Below, one piece after another: positions 8,471 through 17,490 of a stretch of 64,000 nt of DNA. The stretch is from the NCBI RefSeq assembly GCF_003285005.1, contig NZ_QMFA01000007.1, positions 101,242 to 165,241 on the forward strand, given 5' to 3'. Made by a program: the position numbers and the translations under genes. A model generated the notes under the pieces. The model did not search any database, had not been told where the DNA came from, and saw only the letters and a list, made by a program, of their open reading frames with translations. Each line of letters starts with the position of its first letter. The first letter of the stretch is position 1. Source of the DNA: Paenibacillus sp. YN15. Lineage in GTDB: Bacteria; Bacillota; Bacilli; Paenibacillales; NBRC-103111.

Positions 8471-9703
8471 TTACTTGGTTTGGTCCACTCCGGCTGCTAC
8501 CTTCAACCGCAGCGCGTTCAGGCGGATGAAGCCGGTGGCGTCGTTCTGGTTGTAGGCTTGGGTCGGATCGGCTTCCATGGTGGCGATATTGGGATTGTAC
8601 AGGCTGACCGGGCTCTTCACGCCGGCGCCGATGACATTGCCCTTATACAGCTTCAGCCGCACCGTTCCGGTCACATTCTTCTGGCTTTCGGTTACCAGCG
8701 CTTGCAGCGCCAGGCGCTCCGGGGCAAACCAGAAGCCGTTGTACACCAGCGTCGCATATTTGGAGATCAGGGAATCCCGCAGATGCATCACATCCCGGTC
8801 CATGGTGATGGACTCCATCTTTCGATGGGCAGTGAACAGGATGGTGCCCCCGGGAGTTTCATACACGCCGCGGCTCTTCATGCCCACGAAGCGGTTCTCC
8901 ACCATGTCCACCCGGCCGATGCCGTGTTTGCCGCCCAGCTCGTTGAGCTTCTCCATGGCCTCCAGCGGGGTAACCGGCACGCCGTTAATGGCGGTACAGT
9001 CACCCTGGGTGAAATCCAGCTCCACATATTCCGGCTGGTCCGGCGCATCCTCCGGGGATACGCTCAGCACGAACATGCCCTTGTTGGACTCGGCGCTGGG
9101 ATCAAACCAGGGGTCCTCCAGAATGCCGCTTTCAAAGCTGATATGCAGCAGGTTGCGGTCGGTGGAGTACGGCTTGGCCGCAGAGGCCTGCACGGGAATG
9201 CCGTGGGCTTCGGCGTAGGCGATCATCTCTGCCCGGCCCGGGAACTGGTCGCGGAACTGCTCCAGCCGCCACGGGGCGATTACTTCCAGCTCGGGAGCCA
9301 GAGCCGCCGCGGTCAGCTCGAAGCGGACCTGGTCATTGCCCTTGCCGGTAGCGCCGTGGGCGATGGCGGTAGCGCCTTCTGCCCGGGCAATCTCCACCAT
9401 CCGCTTGGCGATCAGCGGACGGGCGATGCTGGTGCCCAGCAGGTATTGGCCTTCATACAGGGCCCCTGCCTGGAACATGGGATAGATGAAGTCCTTGGCG
9501 AACTCCTCCCGCAGGTCGTCGATGTAAACCTTGGAGGCGCCGGTGCGCAGAGCTTTGGCCTCCAGACCGTCCAGTTCGTCCTTCTGGCCGATATCGGCGG
9601 TGAAGGTGATGATTTCCGCATCATAGGTGTGCTTCAGCCAAGCCAGGATCACCGAGGTGTCCAGACCGCCGGAGTATGCGAGAACAATCTTTTGTTTTGC
9701 CAT
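8471..9703 (-). CDS. argG: Argininosuccinate synthase
   Basis: Joins citrulline and aspartate, with ATP going to AMP and pyrophosphate, to make argininosuccinate. It has 410 residues, the usual size. The N-type ATP pyrophosphatase P-loop [10 protein letters not shown] is at about residues 9-18, and the [12 protein letters not shown] block is intact. ATG at 9703 follows GAGAGGAG. It lies 50 bases after argF in the argC-J-B-D-F-G operon; the terminator downstream and the separate argH promoter suggest the main transcript ends here. Confidence 0.97.
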   Translation of the reverse strand: MAKQKIVLAYSGGLDTSVILAWLKHTYDAEIITFTADIGQKDELDGLEAKALRTGASKVYIDDLREEFAKDFIYPMFQAGALYEGQYLLGTSIARPLIAKRMVEIARAEGATAIAHGATGKGNDQVRFELTAAALAPELEVIAPWRLEQFRDQFPGRAEMIAYAEAHGIPVQASAAKPYSTDRNLLHISFESGILEDPWFDPSAESNKGMFVLSVSPEDAPDQPEYVELDFTQGDCTAINGVPVTPLEAMEKLNELGGKHGIGRVDMVENRFVGMKSRGVYETPGGTILFTAHRKMESITMDRDVMHLRDSLISKYATLVYNGFWFAPERLALQALVTESQKNVTGTVRLKLYKGNVIGAGVKSPVSLYNPNIATMEADPTQAYNQNDATGFIRLNALRLKVAAGVDQTK

Positions 9704-9753
9704 AATGAAATTGATGCTCCTCTCATTTCACATTCAACCTATATTCTACAACA

Positions 9754-10710
9754 TTACATGATGGCTGCCATAATCGCTTTTTGGGCGTGGAGGCGGTTTT
9801 CCGCTTCGTCGAAGATCAGGGAATTGGGGCCGTCAATAACTCCCGCACTGACTTCTTCCCCCCGGTGAGCGGGCAGGCAGTGCAGGAACATGTAATCGGG
9901 CTTGGCGTACTTTACCAGCTCCTCGTTGACCTGGTATTCCGCAAAGGCCTTCTCCCGGATTTTCTGCTCCTCTTCAAAGCCCATGCTGGCCCACACATCG
10001 GTATAAACAATATCCGCATCGGCAATGGCCTCCCGGATATCCCCGGTAACCAGCACGCTGCCGCCGGTAGCCGCCGCTACCGTCATGGAGCGGGCCGTCA
10101 TCTCCGCATCCGGCAGATATCCCTCCGGTGCGGCAATGGCAAAGTGCATTCCGAACTTGGCAGCGCCCATCATCAGGGAATGGGCCATGTTATTGCCGTC
10201 CCCGATAAAGGCGGTTTTGAGCCCGGCCAGCTTGCCCTTGTGCTCCAGCACCGTCTGGTAATCGGCCATGGCTTGGCAGGGATGGGACCAGTCGGTAAGG
10301 GCGTTGATGACGGGAACGGAGGCATATTTGGCCAGATCCGTCAGGGTAGTGTGGGCGAAGGTCCGGATCATGATGCCGTCCACATAGCGGGACAGAACCT
10401 GGGCGGTATCGGAAATAGGCTCGCCCCGGCCAATCTGCAGATCGTTACGGCTTAAGAACAGCGGATGCCCGCCCAACTGGTACATGCCCACCTCGAAGGA
10501 TACCCGGGTGCGGGTGGAGGATTTTTCAAAAATCATGCCCAGCGTTTTGCCCTTCAGGGGCTGATAAACCTCGCCTGCCTTCTGCTTGCGCTTCAGCTCG
10601 ATGGCATAGTCCAGCAGGTACTGCAATTCCTCGCTGGTGAAGTCCTCCAGGTCCAGGAAATCCCTGCCCTTCAGCTGAAACTTGTCGTTTTGCTCCACAA
10701 ACTGCGTCAT
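9754..10710 (-). CDS. argF: Ornithine carbamoyltransferase
   Basis: Makes citrulline from ornithine and carbamoyl phosphate. It has 318 residues. The carbamoyl-phosphate site SSTRTRVSFE is at about 60-69 and the ornithine-site HCLPAHRGEE near the C-terminus; both are intact. The purine-rich GGGAGAGGGG lies rather far upstream of the ATG. Fifth gene of the arg operon, 41 bases after argD. The biosynthetic context favours argF over a catabolic arcB. Confidence 0.96.
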   Translation of the reverse strand: MTQFVEQNDKFQLKGRDFLDLEDFTSEELQYLLDYAIELKRKQKAGEVYQPLKGKTLGMIFEKSSTRTRVSFEVGMYQLGGHPLFLSRNDLQIGRGEPISDTAQVLSRYVDGIMIRTFAHTTLTDLAKYASVPVINALTDWSHPCQAMADYQTVLEHKGKLAGLKTAFIGDGNNMAHSLMMGAAKFGMHFAIAAPEGYLPDAEMTARSMTVAAATGGSVLVTGDIREAIADADIVYTDVWASMGFEEEQKIREKAFAEYQVNEELVKYAKPDYMFLHCLPAHRGEEVSAGVIDGPNSLIFDEAENRLHAQKAIMAAIM

Positions 10711-10751
10711 GAATGGATTGTGCCCCTCTCCCGCTTAAAATAAATACCGAA

Positions 10752-11954
10752 TTATTCCGCTACAGCCGCCGCTTTCTTCGCCCCGTACTGGGCCAGCACC
10801 CGGCAGATCACGGCGATGCCCTGATCCAGCTCTTCCTTGGTCACCAGCAGATTGGGCAGAAGACGCACCACATTGGGTCCCGCCGGCACTACCAGTACTC
10901 CGGCCTTATGAATGTCCGCAATCGCCTCGGCCATGGGCTCCGTACAAATCACGCCGATCAAGAGCCCCAGACCGCGGACCTCCTTCACCAGCGGATTGCC
11001 CGCTGTGCCTTCCTTCAGCTTGGCAATGGTATAATCGCCCAGCCCCGCGGCGCGTTCCGGCAGCTTTTCCCCCAGGATAATCTCCAGCGTAGCGATGGCT
11101 GCTGCGGAAACCAGCGGCGTTCCGCCGAAGGTGGAGGCGTGGGCCCCCGCCGTGAAGGCGTCCCGCAGCTTGGCCTTGCCCAGCATGGCGCCCATGGGCA
11201 GCCCTGCGGCAATTCCCTTGGCCAGGGTGAAGATGTCCGGCTCGATGCCGTAATGCTCATACGCAAACAGCTTGCCGGTGCGGCCCATGCCTGTCTGCAC
11301 CTCATCGACGATCAAGAGCAGGTCATGCTCCTTGCAGAGCCGCACAATCTCATCAATAAAGCTCTGCTCCGCCGTAATGACGCCGCCTTCGGCCTGCACC
11401 ATTTCCAGCATGATCGCACAGGTGTTGTCCGTAATGTAAGAGGAGAGGACCGCCGCATCATTAAACGGGGCATAGACGAAGCCCTCAGGCAAAGGATGGA
11501 AGCCGTCCTTAACCTTATCCTGCCCGGTAGCCGTCAGAGTCGCCAGGGTACGCCCGTGGAAGGACTGATGGAAGGTAATGATTTCGTAGCGGTTTTTGCC
11601 CAAAATCTTGCTGTTGTAACGACGGGCCAGCTTGATGGCCGCTTCATTGGCCTCTGCTCCGCTGTTGCAGAAGAAGACATAGTCGGCGCAGCTGTTCTCC
11701 GTCAGCATCCGGGCCAGCTTCTCCTGATTCTCCGAATAAAACAGGTTGCTCACATGCCACAGCTGGTTCAACTGGGCGGCGATCTGCTCCGCCACCTGCT
11801 TGGGGGCATGGCCCAGACTGGTTACGGCCAGCCCGCTCATCAGATCCAGATATTCCTTGCCCTCCGAATCCCACAGCCGGCTGCCCTCCCCCTTGACCAT
11901 AGTAATGGGATAACGGGCATACGATGGAAAAATGGCACTTTCCTGATTGCTCAC
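10752..11954 (-). CDS. argD: Acetylornithine aminotransferase
   Basis: PLP enzyme that transaminates N-acetylglutamate semialdehyde to N-acetylornithine. About 400 residues. Class III aminotransferase landmarks are visible: FFCNSGAEANE, the DEVQTGMGRTG loop with the cofactor-binding Asp, and the LAKGIAAGLPMGA segment with the Schiff-base Lys. I place the start at the GTG at 11954 (MSNQESAIF), ten bases after AAAGGAG; an upstream GTG at 11963 lies on the ribosome binding site itself. Confidence 0.95.
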   Translation of the reverse strand: MSNQESAIFPSYARYPITMVKGEGSRLWDSEGKEYLDLMSGLAVTSLGHAPKQVAEQIAAQLNQLWHVSNLFYSENQEKLARMLTENSCADYVFFCNSGAEANEAAIKLARRYNSKILGKNRYEIITFHQSFHGRTLATLTATGQDKVKDGFHPLPEGFVYAPFNDAAVLSSYITDNTCAIMLEMVQAEGGVITAEQSFIDEIVRLCKEHDLLLIVDEVQTGMGRTGKLFAYEHYGIEPDIFTLAKGIAAGLPMGAMLGKAKLRDAFTAGAHASTFGGTPLVSAAAIATLEIILGEKLPERAAGLGDYTIAKLKEGTAGNPLVKEVRGLGLLIGVICTEPMAEAIADIHKAGVLVVPAGPNVVRLLPNLLVTKEELDQGIAVICRVLAQYGAKKAAAVAE

Positions 11955-12005
11955 GTCACTCACTCTCCTTTCACCTGAAAACGGAATGGGTATTTTATGA
12001 ACTGC

Positions 12006-12827
12006 CTAACGCACGATTCGCGTGCCTGCCGAACCTTCCGCCACCGCTTGCCGGAGAATCCCCGGCTCCGCGCCGTTGACGATCAGGACCTCCTGCACCT
12101 CGCCCTGGATGCACTCCATAGCGGCCCGCACCTTGGGGATCATGCCGCCGTAGATTTCCCCGGAGGCAATCATCGCTTCAATCTCCGCTACCGTTACCAC
12201 GGGAAGCACCTTCTTGACGCCTTCGCCGTCCGTCCGCAGAATGCCGGGCACATCCGTCACCACCACCAGCCGGGAAACCCCCAGCTGCGAGGCTACCGCA
12301 CCGGCTGCCGTATCCGCGTTAATGTTGTACCGCTGGGCCCCGTCTTTTCCAAGGCCAACGGGGGCAATCACCGGGATATATCCCAGGTCCGCCAGGCTCC
12401 GGATCAGCTCCCCATTCACCCGGGTGACGTTGCCAACCAACCCCACCTCATGGGCGTTGGGTACAGGCTCCGCCTCAATGAGCCGCCCGTCCGCTCCGGA
12501 CAAACCCACGGCCCGGGCGCCGGATAATTGAATCCGCCGGACAATCTCCTTGTTGATTTTCCCGGCCAGCACCATTTCCACTACATCCAGCACCGCTTCG
12601 CTGGTTTTGCGCAGGCCGCCGACAAACTCCGACTCTATCCCCAGCCGGTTCAGAGTTTCCGATATGGCCGGGCCGCCGCCGTGTACGATCACCGGCACGA
12701 AGCCCTCCTCCGCCAGCTCCTTCATCTCCCGGAAAAAATCCTCCGGCAGAGCCGCCAGGGTGCTGCCTCCGCATTTGATCACATAGGCCGAAGCCTTGCC
12801 TTGCTGCTGATTATTCACTTGCGCCAC
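12006..12827 (-). CDS. argB: Acetylglutamate kinase
   Basis: Phosphorylates N-acetylglutamate. 273 residues of the amino-acid kinase fold; VIKCGGST near residue 17-24, IVHGGGPAIS and the C-terminal GMIPKVRAA motif are present. Start is GTG at 12827, ten bases after AGGAGG. As the ring pathway is present (argJ), this enzyme is the expected site of arginine feedback in many bacteria, although short bacterial forms like this can be insensitive; the sequence does not settle it. Confidence 0.96.
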   Translation of the reverse strand: MAQVNNQQQGKASAYVIKCGGSTLAALPEDFFREMKELAEEGFVPVIVHGGGPAISETLNRLGIESEFVGGLRKTSEAVLDVVEMVLAGKINKEIVRRIQLSGARAVGLSGADGRLIEAEPVPNAHEVGLVGNVTRVNGELIRSLADLGYIPVIAPVGLGKDGAQRYNINADTAAGAVASQLGVSRLVVVTDVPGILRTDGEGVKKVLPVVTVAEIEAMIASGEIYGGMIPKVRAAMECIQGEVQEVLIVNGAEPGILRQAVAEGSAGTRIVR

Positions 12828-12874
12828 GTATGTTATGCCTCCTGTCCGGTTCGGGCTTGTAACGGATGAACGGA

Positions 12875-14095
12875 TTAGGTCCGGTATGCGGCATTGATCC
12901 GCACATATTCATAGCTCAGGTCACAGCCCCAGGCTGTGGCGGTTTCACGGCCCATATGCAGGTTCACAAAAATCTGGACCAAATCCCCCCGCAGATAAAC
13001 CAGCGCCTTCTCTTCATCAAATTTCACCGGCCGGGATTGCTCCAGCGTCACCAGATCGCCGATGCGGATATCCACAGTTTCCGTATTCACCGGATAGCCG
13101 GCTCTTCCTACAGCGGCAATAATCCGGCCCCAGTTGGCATCCGCGCCGAAGCAGGCGGACTTCACCAGGGAGGAGCCGATGACGGTTTTGGCAATGGCCC
13201 GCGCCGCTTCCTGGGATTCCGCACCCGCCACGTTCACCTCAATCAGCTTGGTGGCCCCTTCCCCGTCCCGGGCGATGGCCTTGGCCAAATATTCGCCCAC
13301 ATAGCGGAAGCCTTCGGCAAAAGCCTCATAATCCGGATGCGCCTCCGTCAGCTCACCGCTGCCGGCCAGCCCGCTGGCCATGGCCACCACCATATCATTG
13401 GTGCTGGTATCCCCGTCCACCGTAATCATATTGAAGGTGGTATCCGTTACGCCGCCCAGCAGCTTTTGCAGCCCCTCGGGGCTGATCTTGGCATCGGTAG
13501 TAATAAAGCCCAGCATGGTGGCCATATTGGGGTGAATCATCCCGGAGCCTTTGGCCGCCCCGGCAATATGCACCGTCTCTCCGCCGACGGTTACGGCTAC
13601 GCAAACCAGCTTCTGCGCCAGGTCCGTGGTCATAATCGCCTGGCAGAAGTCCTCGCTGCCGTCCGCCTTGAGCGCCTCCGGAAGACCGGCAATCCCTTTG
13701 CGCACCTTCTCCATAGGCAGCGGTTCGCCGATCACGCCGGTGGAGGTCACGCCCGCCAGCTCCTCTGCCACCCCGAAGGCCTTGGCCGCCAGCGCCCGCA
13801 TTTCGTAGGCGTCCGCTTCCCCTTGTACGCCGGTGCAGGCATTGGCGTTGCCGCTGTTCACCAGCATCACCTGGAGCTTGCCGCCATGGCCAATGCTCTC
13901 CCGGGTCACCTTCAAGGGCGCCGCCTGAAACTGGTTGGTGGTATACACACCAGCCGCCGCTGCAGGCACCTGGCAAACGATAACGCCCAGATCGTAGCGC
14001 TCCGTCTTCTTCAGGCCGCAATGCAGCCCGGCTGCCTTAAATCCCAGGGGCGTGGTAATGCCCCCGCCTTCCACTACGGCGAACCGCTTCGTCAT
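12875..14095 (-). CDS. argJ: Glutamate N-acetyltransferase / amino-acid acetyltransferase
   Basis: Transfers acetyl from acetylornithine to glutamate (and may use acetyl-CoA), closing the acetyl cycle. About 406 residues. The self-cleavage site ATMLGF, where Thr193 becomes the new N-terminus of the beta subunit, is intact, as is the preceding KGSGMIHPNMA. I start at MTKRFAVVEGG (14095), nine bases after GGAGAGG; an ATG three codons earlier directly abuts that site. No argA or argE was seen nearby, in line with the recycling pathway. Confidence 0.95.
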   Translation of the reverse strand: MTKRFAVVEGGGITTPLGFKAAGLHCGLKKTERYDLGVIVCQVPAAAAGVYTTNQFQAAPLKVTRESIGHGGKLQVMLVNSGNANACTGVQGEADAYEMRALAAKAFGVAEELAGVTSTGVIGEPLPMEKVRKGIAGLPEALKADGSEDFCQAIMTTDLAQKLVCVAVTVGGETVHIAGAAKGSGMIHPNMATMLGFITTDAKISPEGLQKLLGGVTDTTFNMITVDGDTSTNDMVVAMASGLAGSGELTEAHPDYEAFAEGFRYVGEYLAKAIARDGEGATKLIEVNVAGAESQEAARAIAKTVIGSSLVKSACFGADANWGRIIAAVGRAGYPVNTETVDIRIGDLVTLEQSRPVKFDEEKALVYLRGDLVQIFVNLHMGRETATAWGCDLSYEYVRINAAYRT

Positions 14096-14127
14096 CTTGT
14101 TCATCCTCTCCTGTAAACTCCCGGTCC

Positions 14128-15180
14128 TTACGGATACACCGGCGTAAACGCCAGCCCTGCGCCTTCGTCCCAGTTCATCATCAAATTCAGGTTTTGCACC
14201 GCTTGGCCCGCTGCGCCCTTCACCAGGTTATCGATCACCGACAGGATGGTGACGCGGCCTGTCCGCTCATCCACGGCAAAGCCGATGTCGCAGTAGTTGG
14301 AGCCCCAGACCTCCTTGGTAGCCGGCCACCTGCCCTTTTCGCGGATGCGCACAAACGGCCTTCCCTCGTAATACTCCCGGTACAGCCCGATAAAATCCTC
14401 TTCCTTATACCCGCCCTGAATGGTGGCATACATCGTGCTCAGAATCCCCCGGGTCATCGGCGTCAGATGGGTGGAGAAGGTAACGGTTACCTCCCGCCCG
14501 GCAATCCGGCCCAAAACCTGCTCAATCTCGGGAATATGCTGATGCTTGTTCAGCTTGTACGGCGCCAGATTTTCGTTGATCTCCGAATAATGCACCGATA
14601 AGCCCAACCCCCGTCCCGCTCCCGACACGCCGGACTTGGCGTCAATAATGATGGTGGCCGGATCGATCCAGCCCGCCTGTACTGCCGGGATCAGGCCCAA
14701 CAAAGTGGCAGTGGGGTAGCAGCCCGGGTTGGAGATGAAGGTTTTGCCCGGAACATCCGCGCCAAAAATCTCCGCCAAGCCATACACCGCTTCATCCAAA
14801 TACGCCTGTGCCGCCGGTTCCTTCTTGTACCATTTGCTGTATACATCAGGGCTCTTCAGGCGGAAATCGCCTGACAGGTCGATAACCGCAAGGCCCGCCT
14901 CCAACAGCTGGGGCGCAAGCTTGGCGCTGACGCCGGAGGGAGTGGCGGTAAAGACCACATCTGCCTTCTCCTTCATAGCTGCCACATCCACACCGTCCAG
15001 ATCCTCCACCATAATCTGATTCAGATGGGGATAACCGTCGGCAATGGGCACACCGGAGCTGGATGAGGAAATCACCGAAGTAATCTCCACGTGGGGATGC
15101 TGCAGCAACAACCGGATCAGCTCCACCCCACCGTATCCTGTGGAACCAACAATGGCCACTCTGCATTTGGGCTCTGTCAT
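14128..15180 (-). CDS. argC: N-acetyl-gamma-glutamyl-phosphate reductase
   Basis: NADPH-dependent reduction of acetylglutamyl phosphate to the semialdehyde. 350 residues. The nucleotide-binding GSTGYGG is at 12-18 and the catalytic Cys154 in NPGCYPTA. First gene of the operon; promoter and an ARG-box-like operator lie directly upstream. Ribosome binding site AAGGAAGGG. Confidence 0.97.
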   Translation of the reverse strand: MTEPKCRVAIVGSTGYGGVELIRLLLQHPHVEITSVISSSSSGVPIADGYPHLNQIMVEDLDGVDVAAMKEKADVVFTATPSGVSAKLAPQLLEAGLAVIDLSGDFRLKSPDVYSKWYKKEPAAQAYLDEAVYGLAEIFGADVPGKTFISNPGCYPTATLLGLIPAVQAGWIDPATIIIDAKSGVSGAGRGLGLSVHYSEINENLAPYKLNKHQHIPEIEQVLGRIAGREVTVTFSTHLTPMTRGILSTMYATIQGGYKEEDFIGLYREYYEGRPFVRIREKGRWPATKEVWGSNYCDIGFAVDERTGRVTILSVIDNLVKGAAGQAVQNLNLMMNWDEGAGLAFTPVYP

Positions 15181-15221
15181 ATGAATCCCTTCCTTTCCCG
15201 CCGTCCAAAAAGATATGTATT

Positions 15222-15251
15222 ATTATACGTTTCATGGTATAAAAATTCAAT
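15222..15251 (-). promoter_or_regulatory. argC promoter with overlapping ARG-box-like operator
   Basis: On the minus strand TTGAAT (15245-15250), 17 bases, TATAAT (15222-15227). The plus-strand segment 15233-15251 reads CATGGTATAAAAATTCAAT, which resembles the Bacillus AhrC/ArgR box (CATGAATAAAAATTCAAG) except for one inserted base and two or three mismatches. It covers the -35 and most of the spacer, as expected for repression by arginine. Confidence 0.7.
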
Positions 15252-15282
15252 GCATTTTTCGTGACGCTGCTTGGGCGGCCTG

Positions 15283-16230
15283 TCAGGTCTCCAGCCTGAA
15301 GCCCTCGCCCAGCACCTCCCGGGTTTCACTGATAATGATGAAGGCTGCAGGGTCCACATCCCTGACCAGCTCCTTCAGCCGGGAGACCTCATTCTGGCTG
15401 ACAACCACCATCAGCACCGTCCGCTCCGCACCGGTGTATCCCCCGGCGCCGTTGAGCTTGGTCAACCCACGGTCCAGATCATGGAGCACCGCTTCGGCAA
15501 TGGCCTCCGTTTCCTCGGAGATGATATACGCCACTTTGGCGTAATTGAAGCCCAACTGCACCACGTCGATGGTTTTGCTGGTAACATACAGACCGATCAG
15601 GGCGAACAATGCTTTTTCCGCATCGAATACCAACCCCGCCGTCAAAATCACCAGCCCGTCCAGCATTGCGACGGCAATGCCCAGGCTGACGCCTGTAAAC
15701 CGGTGGATCAGCTGCGCCGCCAGGTCCAGGCCGCCGGTGGAGCCCCGTCCCCGAAACACAATGCCGAGTCCCACGCCGATCCCGATGCCTCCGTATATAG
15801 TAGCCAAAAGCAGATTATCCGTCAGCGGCTCAACCTTCTGGGTCAACAGCACAAACAGCGGGAGCACGAAGGAACCCACTGCCGTTTTCAATCCGAACTG
15901 CTTGCCCAGCACAAAGGCCCCCAGCAAAAACAACGGAATATTCAGCGCCCACTGGACCAGCGCCGGCTGGAAGCCGAATAGCTCCAGCGTAATCACGGAG
16001 ATGCCTGTAACCCCTCCGGAGGCCACCTGATTGGGCTTCAGACAATAGTTGAAGCTGAGGGCGATCAGCAGGGAGCCCAGCAGCAGCAGGCCGTACTCCA
16101 GCATATGGTGTACAGCCGTTCCCTTGCGGGGGATGTAGTGCTTCCTTCTGGACGGGAGCCTGCGCAATTTTTCCGGCTTTCCCCGTTCATGCCCCTCCCG
16201 CGGATTCTTCGTATGTTCTCTTGTGGACAT
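15283..16230 (-). CDS. YitT family membrane protein with C-terminal DUF2179 domain
   Basis: 315 residues. A basic N-terminal tail of about 40 residues, then about five or six membrane helices (about 45-200) carrying the NYCLKPNQVASGGVTGIS segment typical of YitT, then a soluble DUF2179 domain (about 225-310) with VLMVVVSQNEVSRLKELV and ending EVLGEGFRLE. Function of the family is not known; several members are annotated as possible transporters. The long basic N-terminal extension is unusual, and a start nearer MLEYGLLLLG would remove it, but no better ribosome binding site is seen there. Confidence 0.85.
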   Translation of the reverse strand: MSTREHTKNPREGHERGKPEKLRRLPSRRKHYIPRKGTAVHHMLEYGLLLLGSLLIALSFNYCLKPNQVASGGVTGISVITLELFGFQPALVQWALNIPLFLLGAFVLGKQFGLKTAVGSFVLPLFVLLTQKVEPLTDNLLLATIYGGIGIGVGLGIVFRGRGSTGGLDLAAQLIHRFTGVSLGIAVAMLDGLVILTAGLVFDAEKALFALIGLYVTSKTIDVVQLGFNYAKVAYIISEETEAIAEAVLHDLDRGLTKLNGAGGYTGAERTVLMVVVSQNEVSRLKELVRDVDPAAFIIISETREVLGEGFRLET

Positions 16231-16265
16231 GCCTTCCCCTGCCTCCTGTACGCATACGGCTTCGC

Positions 16266-16328
16266 AAAAAAATCCTACACCGTCCCGCCACCCCCTGCCG
16301 GTTCGGGTTCGGACTTGATGTAGGATTT
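16266..16328 (-). terminator. prfB terminator
   Basis: AAATCCTACA (16270-16279) and TGTAGGATTT (16319-16328) form the base of a long stem; on the minus strand it is followed by a run of seven T. Confidence 0.8.
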
Positions 16329-16334
16329 CTTTCC

Positions 16335-17460
16335 TTAGATATTATCGCTGTCGTTTTTGGTGTTGATTTGGCCCCGCAGATAGGCGTCGATCAGGAAATC
16401 AATTTCCCCGTCCATCACCGATCCGATATTGCCTGACTCGGCGCCGGTCCGGTGATCCTTGACCATGCTGTAGGGGTGGAACACATAGGAGCGGATTTGG
16501 CTGCCCCAGGCAATGTCCATTTGCTCGCCGCGGATCTTGGCCAGCTCCTGCTGCTGCTCCTCAATCTTCTTCTCGTAGAGCTTGGAGCGGAGCATGGTCA
16601 TACAGCGCTCCCGGTTCTGAATCTGCGAGCGCTCCGTCTGGCAGGATACCACAATGCCCGTAGGCATGTGGGTAATCCGCACGGCGGACTCCGTCTTGTT
16701 GATATGCTGTCCGCCCGCGCCGCTGGACCGGTAGGTATCCACATGGAGGTCCTCGGGACGGATCTCAATCTCGATGGAATCGTCAATCTCCGGCATCACA
16801 TCGCAGGAGACAAAGGAGGTGTGGCGGCGACCCGAAGCATCGAAGGGCGAAATCCGCACCAGCCGGTGGACCCCCTTCTCCGCCTTCAGATAGCCGTAAG
16901 CGTTGAAGCCCTTGAAGAGGAGAGTGACACTCTTGACACCCGCTTCATCTCCGGGAAGATAGTCCACCACTTCCACCTTGAAGCCCCGCTTCTCACCCCA
17001 GCGGCGGTACATGCGCAGAAGCATATCCGCCCAGTCCTGGGACTCGGTGCCCCCTGCCCCAGGGTGAAGCTCCAGGTAGGCATTGAGCTTATCGTAGGGC
17101 TGGTTCAAAAGCAGCTGCAGCTCATATTCATCCAGCTTCTTCATCAGAGCAGCGACGCCGGTTCCCAGTTCGGCGGCCAGGCTGTCGTCCTGCTCCTCTT
17201 CCGCCAGCTCCCGGGTCAGCTCCAGATCCTCGTATTGGCTGTTCAGCTCGCTGAATTCCTCTGCCACTGTTTTGATGGCGTTCAGCTCGCCGATGATTTT
17301 CTGCGCCCGCTCATTGTCGTCCCAGAAATCGGGAGCCGTCATCTTTTCCTCAAAATCCGAAATTTGCTCTTGCTTCAGATCTAAGTCAAAGAGACCCCCT
17401 AAGGTTTGTGAGTCGCTCCGCAATTTCGCGGAGGTCTTGCTTTATTTCCGGTTCCAGCAT
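16335..17460 (-). CDS. prfB: Peptide chain release factor 2, with programmed +1 frameshift
   Basis: Recognises UGA and UAA stop codons. The gene is in two frames: codons 1-24 start at ATG 17460 ([17 protein letters not shown]...), preceded by GAGGTG, and end at an in-frame TGA (17386-17388). The shift site is the classic one: AGGGGG (17395-17400), then TCT, then CTT TGA C. After slipping one base the second frame runs to 16335, giving 374 residues. The peptidyl-hydrolysis motif GGQ lies in [17 protein letters not shown], and the tripeptide determinant SPF is present. RF2 shortage favours the shift, so the gene autoregulates. An annotation starting at the internal ATG 17423 would miss the true N-terminus. 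Confidence 0.96.
17386..17400 (-). promoter_or_regulatory. RF2 recoding site
   Basis: Internal Shine-Dalgarno-like AGGGGG, three bases, then the slip codon CTT, the stop TGA and C. All canonical elements are present with the usual spacing. Confidence 0.95.
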
Positions 17461-17490
17461 GCTGTATGCACCTCGTTCGTTATTCTTTAC

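Noticed and set aside
8453-9868. 471-codon open frame on the plus strand opposite argG
   Set aside because: argG is unmistakable; the antisense frame is a by-product of GC-rich third positions.
15181-15282. T-box leader upstream of argC
   Set aside because: No AGGGTGGNACCGCG-like sequence; a plain promoter with an ARG-box-like site is seen instead.
16335-17460. prfB as a frameshifted pseudogene
   Set aside because: The in-frame TGA is embedded in the canonical RF2 recoding site and the second frame is intact.
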